Origin: Polytrichum commune
Lineage: Eukaryota; Streptophyta; Polytrichopsida; Polytrichales; Polytrichaceae
Length of the DNA stretch: 64,000 nucleotides
Assembly (NCBI GenBank): GCA_950295325.1
Contig: OX485804.1
Span: forward strand, 30,752,001 to 30,816,000
Direction of reading: 5' to 3'
A model generated the notes under the pieces. It saw only the letters and a program-made list of their open reading frames with translations, was not told the origin of the DNA and searched no databases. A program made the position numbers and the translations under genes. Position 1 is the first letter of the stretch. Each line of letters starts with the position of its first letter. Below, piece by piece: positions 60,206 to 64,000 of the stretch.

Positions 60206-61479
60206 TTAGGGCACCCCCGCACCAGGCTGTTTAGTACCGGAACCGGGAAAGGGGGAGGCCTACGTGGGACCTCCCGGCCGGGTAGGAGGGGGTAGGTAGG
60301 CCCTCGTGGCGGTGGCAGGCCGGAGGCCACACATGGCGTGTCTGTGGCGGAGTCCCACGGATGTCATCCAAATGTTTTCTGTTGCTCCCAATGTTTCGAC
60401 GGTCATGCGGCTTTGTGCACTCGGACGGTTGTTTGCTCTGCGGCGCTCCTCCCACTCGTGCTCGAAACCTGAACATCCCAGGGAGATGGAGGGAGAGACG
60501 GCGATCGACAGCGAGCTGCGGGGGTTGCAATTCGGGTGACAAATAGTCTATTCTCCCCTCCTGGTTGTTTGAATGCAGCACCAAATCCCGCAGCGTTTTG
60601 TGTTTGTGATGTTTATTTCCCGCACGCCGAGCATGGGGGCGTTTGTTTGACGATTCCCGCCTCCGCACACGGCACTGCGTCGATGGTGACACAAGCAAAC
60701 ACTTGTGTGCGCCGTTGACAGACACGCACACCTGCGGGCTCTTCGTGGTCGGGGTTTACGCCACGTCTGCATTCTGGCCCGTGTGCCTGCAGTCTCCCGA
60801 ATCTGCTGTTGGTTTTCTTCTTCTTGCTTCTTGTTCTTGCTCATGGTGGCTGCGACTATGTTCTGCCCCTCTGCCTCCATGCGTGCCGCCAGTGCGCGGA
60901 AGTCTTTGGCCTCGCGTTGGGCGCGGTTTCGGGTCATGTGCACTGTGTGCAATTTGGGCATGGATTGGGTTTAATTATGTGTTGATTTCCTCCGCGCAGG
61001 CTTCCACTGTCTGCGCAATTGACGAGACCCTCTGTCATTGAATTCTGGGTCCAGGGTTTTTTGTTGCACCGCATGTCTCGCTGCAATCCCTGCTCGTGTG
61101 CGCACATGTTGTCTCTGTGTGTTGTGCAATGTTCGGATGTGTGTGGGTGCGCACTTGCCATCTCCTGCCAAATTGCTGTGGGGTGTCGCTGCGAATTCCT
61201 TATGGAAGATTTTAGGTTAATTGACCCTCCGCATGTGTGCTGGCATTTGTTTTGGGTTGTGCCGGCAATCTCTTTGCAGGGCGGAGGATTACTGGGAAGG
61301 GTATAAGTTGTTCTGCTACTCGTACTACTCACACTCTGCGGCACATGAGAACGAGTTTCGGTATTCTAAATTGGGTGCGTAGTTTTCCTCCCCCTGCGAT
61401 TTGTGTTTGTCCTCTCTCTGAAAGCCGTGTGTTGTTGATTTCTGTGCCTGGATGTTACATGCGGGTGGTTGAGGTGTCT

Positions 61480-61860
61480 ATAATGTCTGTTTGTGCAGGC
61501 CAGCTTGTGTTCAGGCGCCACACAGGACCATGCATTCCTTCCCACCACGCAATCCGAGCCACTTGCATGCAGTTGCTTCCCCTTGTGGAGATGCACTGCA
61601 AGTGGGAACTCGAAGAGGATTGCAGCAATTTGCGAGCACTCATGCTCCGCTTTGACGTGGAGGCCGACTTGGAGAGGCACGAATTGGGGCGGTCACTGCT
61701 GCTAATGATTGGAGACGACGAAGCAGGCCTGGAAATTCCGGCCATGGCCGTGGGCTGTGCAGCAGCAGCGAGTCCTTTCGACGCCATTAGGGCTAGGCTT
61801 GCTGCAGTCGATGACGCGTTCCAATGTCTACAGGCACAGGTGCTCCTAGCTAAATATTTT
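61480..61860 (+). other. Unassigned open region inside Harbinger element 2
   Basis: Part of a longer plus-strand frame (61237-62007). The translation looks protein-like, with helical, acidic stretches (MHCKWELEEDCSNLRALMLR, then SPFDAIRARLAAVDDAFQCL), but I do not recognise it and no SANT motif is evident. It might be a divergent ORF1 exon. GC-rich DNA keeps several frames open, so the coding evidence is weak. Confidence 0.25.
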
Positions 61861-62489
61861 GACAGTACATGTTCAATCCCAGAGGTGCTATCGATGGTGC
61901 TGGACACCACAATTTGTCAGCTTTCGCAGTCGCGAAAGCAAACACCTTTTCAATACAAAGTTTTGTCCAGCGTTATTCTATGCAGCTTCCATGTGCCTTT
62001 CAATTGAGTGCTGCAATGCTTTAAAATCTGGTGCTGCAATGGCTATCACTTTGTCTGTGCTATATGGTATTCCGATGCTTTTTCTGTTTGTGGGCCACTG
62101 CTTTTACTGTTTGGACGGCCCTTTCATCTTGGCAGAGGTTGGGTTTGCATCTGAAATGCCACTATTTTCCCTCCCCCGTTCTTGGCTGTACACAAATATG
62201 GCATTGCTGAACCATTTTGTGCCGCTCTGTGAGTGGGTTAAGGTGTTCTGAATGTATTCTCCACCTTCCATGTTAGCTGGGGACCCCGTGTCTTTTTTTC
62301 CCAGTGTGCACACACTGAAAAACTCCACAAGACCTTCAAACCCAGTCTGTCCAGCAGTCAACCTAAGCGACGAAACAGAAAACGACGACCAATGTTCGCT
62401 GTGGTGGAAATTAACACATTCTGGACACAAAAATTGGCAATTGCATACAAGTTCGCATAAGGGATTGCATTGCAGAGTAGAATATAGTG

Positions 62490-62912
62490 TCAATAGTTTG
62501 TTTCAACTGTGGATTTAAAGCAGGTTGTCCTGCACTTCTGAATGTCTAGTGCTCTCGGAATCACTGCTGCTCCACTGTATATGCATAATCCTAAATCCAA
62601 ACCCAATGCCACCACACCCACTGATTGCACATTGCCACCATACACATTGATTTGTACTCCTCCACCCGTTTGTGTGCGTGAAGGTTCAACGTCCAAGAGA
62701 AGAAACTGCTGCTCAATCAGGCTCTGGTCTTCGACGTCCCTCCGCGTGCTCCCCAACCCGCGATCTGCATTCCTCTGTGCACGGTGTTTTTGCTCCCGAG
62801 CCAGTTGCCACAGGTCCCCTCCTCTCGCTGGCCGCCACTGCTGCTGCGTGGTCTCCGCTCCCTGCCGAAGCTCCCAGTCCATGCACCGCACCCGGGTCGC
62901 CTTGTGGGCCAC
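62490..62912 (-). other. Candidate minus-strand ORF1 exon of Harbinger element 2
   Basis: 140-codon frame with an Arg/Gln-rich helical start (MDWELRQGAETTQQQWRPAR, LWQLAREQKHRAQRN). A second minus frame at 60548-60961 has a similar helical stretch (AKDFRALAARMEAEGQNIVA). Together they could be a spliced ORF1 divergent from the transposase, but no splice chain could be fixed. The overlapping plus frame 62542-63075 is equally open. Confidence 0.25.
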
Positions 62913-63007
62913 CTGCCAACATACCCCTACAACTTACACGAAACACAAAGTCAATCACTGCAACAAATGTTGCTGCCGTAGTTCCCATTATCGTGGCGTG
63001 CATAGAC

Positions 63008-64000
63008 ATGGCAGTAGTCATGATGCACATGTACAATGCCTCGATGGAGGAAACCAGAGCCAAACTCGCGCATAGAAAAAGATCAAAGCGAGATGGTGAA
63101 GGCAATGGTGTCGACTCAACAAACAATGCATTTGCCAGGCTTGAACCCGACGAGGACGCGTTGCAGCACCCACACGAAAAACAAATCATTGACCTCATTC
63201 AGTGGCACATACAAAGCTTGGATGCAAAGTGGTATGTGAAACCCCGGTCCACATGCTGGTTCGAGGAGTACTTGTTCAACATTTACACACCAGACATGTT
63301 CTACGACATTCTGAGAATGCGGAGGGGGACGTTCGACAGACTTGTACACGACCTACGTCCATTCATACAGGGCCAGCAGACACACTGGCGGCAACCTATT
63401 GGAGTGGAGAAGAAGGTTGTTGTCACATTGTTCAAACTTATGCATGGCGTGTCAATACCTCTAGTTGCCGACAAGGCTGCACTTGGAAAATCCACCGTGC
63501 ATGGAATCCTGCGGCAAGTGTGCTATGCAATAAGCACACATTTTGGCCACCTCATCGCTTGGCCATCTGGCCGGAGGCTCGCCAGGGTCACAGCCGCATT
63601 CCAAGCCAAACAATGGTTACCGAATTGCATAGGTGCTGTCGATGGCACACACGTATATATTGCGGCTCCACCCAATAGCATCATGGCTGCCGACCACAGA
63701 AACCGCTACAAATCGTTCTCCATTTTGCTCCAAGGTGTTGTGGATAGTAAATGTTTTTTTACATCCATCAACACCGGCCCCCCCGGCTCCTTACACGACA
63801 GCGCGCACTTCAAGTCTACGGAGTTGTACCGAAAGGTGGAGGCGGGAGTTATGGGAGGCTTCCACGACGATCCGATGGCGTGGCCTGCGGCCTTGCCATT
63901 TCCACCCTACATAGTGGCGGACCGTGGGTACCCTCTCTTGAGTTGGTGCATAACACCATACAAGATGGGACCCATGGGGATGCCTCTTACACACGAGGAG
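63008..64000 (+). CDS. Intact PIF/Harbinger transposase, 3' partial
   Basis: 331 codons without a stop from the ATG at 63008 to the window edge; ATG 63044 is an alternative start and the frame is open further upstream. Order: FEEYLFNIYTPDMFYDILRM, RRGTFDRLVHDLRPFI, a helix-turn-helix-like VADKAALGKSTVHGILRQVC, CIGAVDGTHVYIAAPPNS (catalytic Asp212), HRNRYKSFSILLQGVVDSKC, NTGPPGSLHDSAHFKS, VADRGYPLLSWCITPYK (catalytic Asp305). The third acidic residue should lie just outside the window. This is the DDE_Tnp_4 / HARBI1-like fold; together with an ORF1 partner it cuts and pastes the element at TWA sites. No frameshift, stop or missing residue is seen, unlike the copy at 34130-35424. Confidence 0.9.
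   Translation, partial: MAVVMMHMYNASMEETRAKLAHRKRSKRDGEGNGVDSTNNAFARLEPDEDALQHPHEKQIIDLIQWHIQSLDAKWYVKPRSTCWFEEYLFNIYTPDMFYDILRMRRGTFDRLVHDLRPFIQGQQTHWRQPIGVEKKVVVTLFKLMHGVSIPLVADKAALGKSTVHGILRQVCYAISTHFGHLIAWPSGRRLARVTAAFQAKQWLPNCIGAVDGTHVYIAAPPNSIMAADHRNRYKSFSILLQGVVDSKCFFTSINTGPPGSLHDSAHFKSTELYRKVEAGVMGGFHDDPMAWPAALPFPPYIVADRGYPLLSWCITPYKMGPMGMPLTHEE

Larger units (their letters stand above)
60209..64000 (+). mobile_element. PIF/Harbinger element 2, left part (runs off the window)
   Basis: Starts with GGGCACCCCCGCACCAGGCT after a TTA (60206-60208), the target site of this superfamily. GC content rises sharply at this point and stays high to the window edge. The intact transposase frame at 63008-64000 belongs to it. 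The right end is outside the window. Confidence 0.75.

Overview
The window reads as nuclear DNA of a land plant. It has GT-AG introns with plant-like consensus, a plastid-type transit peptide, plant-typical families (EXORDIUM, soluble DGAT3, an MEE59-like protein, a CDCA7-type zinc finger), and AT-rich spacers packed with decayed Copia, PIF/Harbinger, LINE and MITE sequence. Long introns, an EXORDIUM-CUB fusion and a LINE with an apparent C-terminal PD-(D/E)XK domain fit a non-flowering plant better than a typical angiosperm, but that is inference.

Layout. 1-1.7 kb: decayed LINE 3' end (RNase H, zinc knuckle, nuclease-like tail). 3.8-5.6 kb: two-exon gene for a plastid-targeted membrane protein, with a 4 x 100 bp minisatellite in its intron. 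10.3-11.3 kb: three ~325 bp tandem repeats. 12.13-12.27 kb: near-perfect 52-bp inverted repeat resembling a MIRNA foldback. 12.9-13.5 kb: MEE59-like ORF whose 3' end is duplicated downstream. 15.3-17.2 kb: degenerate TTGAG-rich array split by a ~0.9 kb TIR element. 17.2-20.4 kb: truncated Copia element with a 3' LTR. 20.4-28.6 kb: no gene seen. 29.2-30.8 kb: soluble DGAT3-type [2Fe-2S] protein. 33.4 kb: TA-flanked MITE. 34.1-37.7 kb: dead PIF/Harbinger element. 39.6-45.2 kb: seven-exon CDCA7-type zinc-finger gene ending in a RING finger. 45.2-52.3 kb: no gene, one SINE candidate, one tandem duplication. 52.3-55.1 kb (minus strand): EXORDIUM domain fused to a CUB domain. 55.7 kb: second copy of the MITE. 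60.2 kb to the window edge: a GC-rich second PIF/Harbinger element with an intact transposase frame that leaves the window.

How the parts relate. The five host genes do not form a pathway. There is one thematic link. The CDCA7 zinc-finger family acts with DDM1/HELLS remodelers in maintaining DNA methylation, and a nearby Harbinger copy carries four in-frame TAG stops, at least one at a conserved Gln position, as expected from methyl-cytosine decay. Gene models were spliced by eye from reading phase and splice sites. All three multi-exon models close in frame without internal stops.
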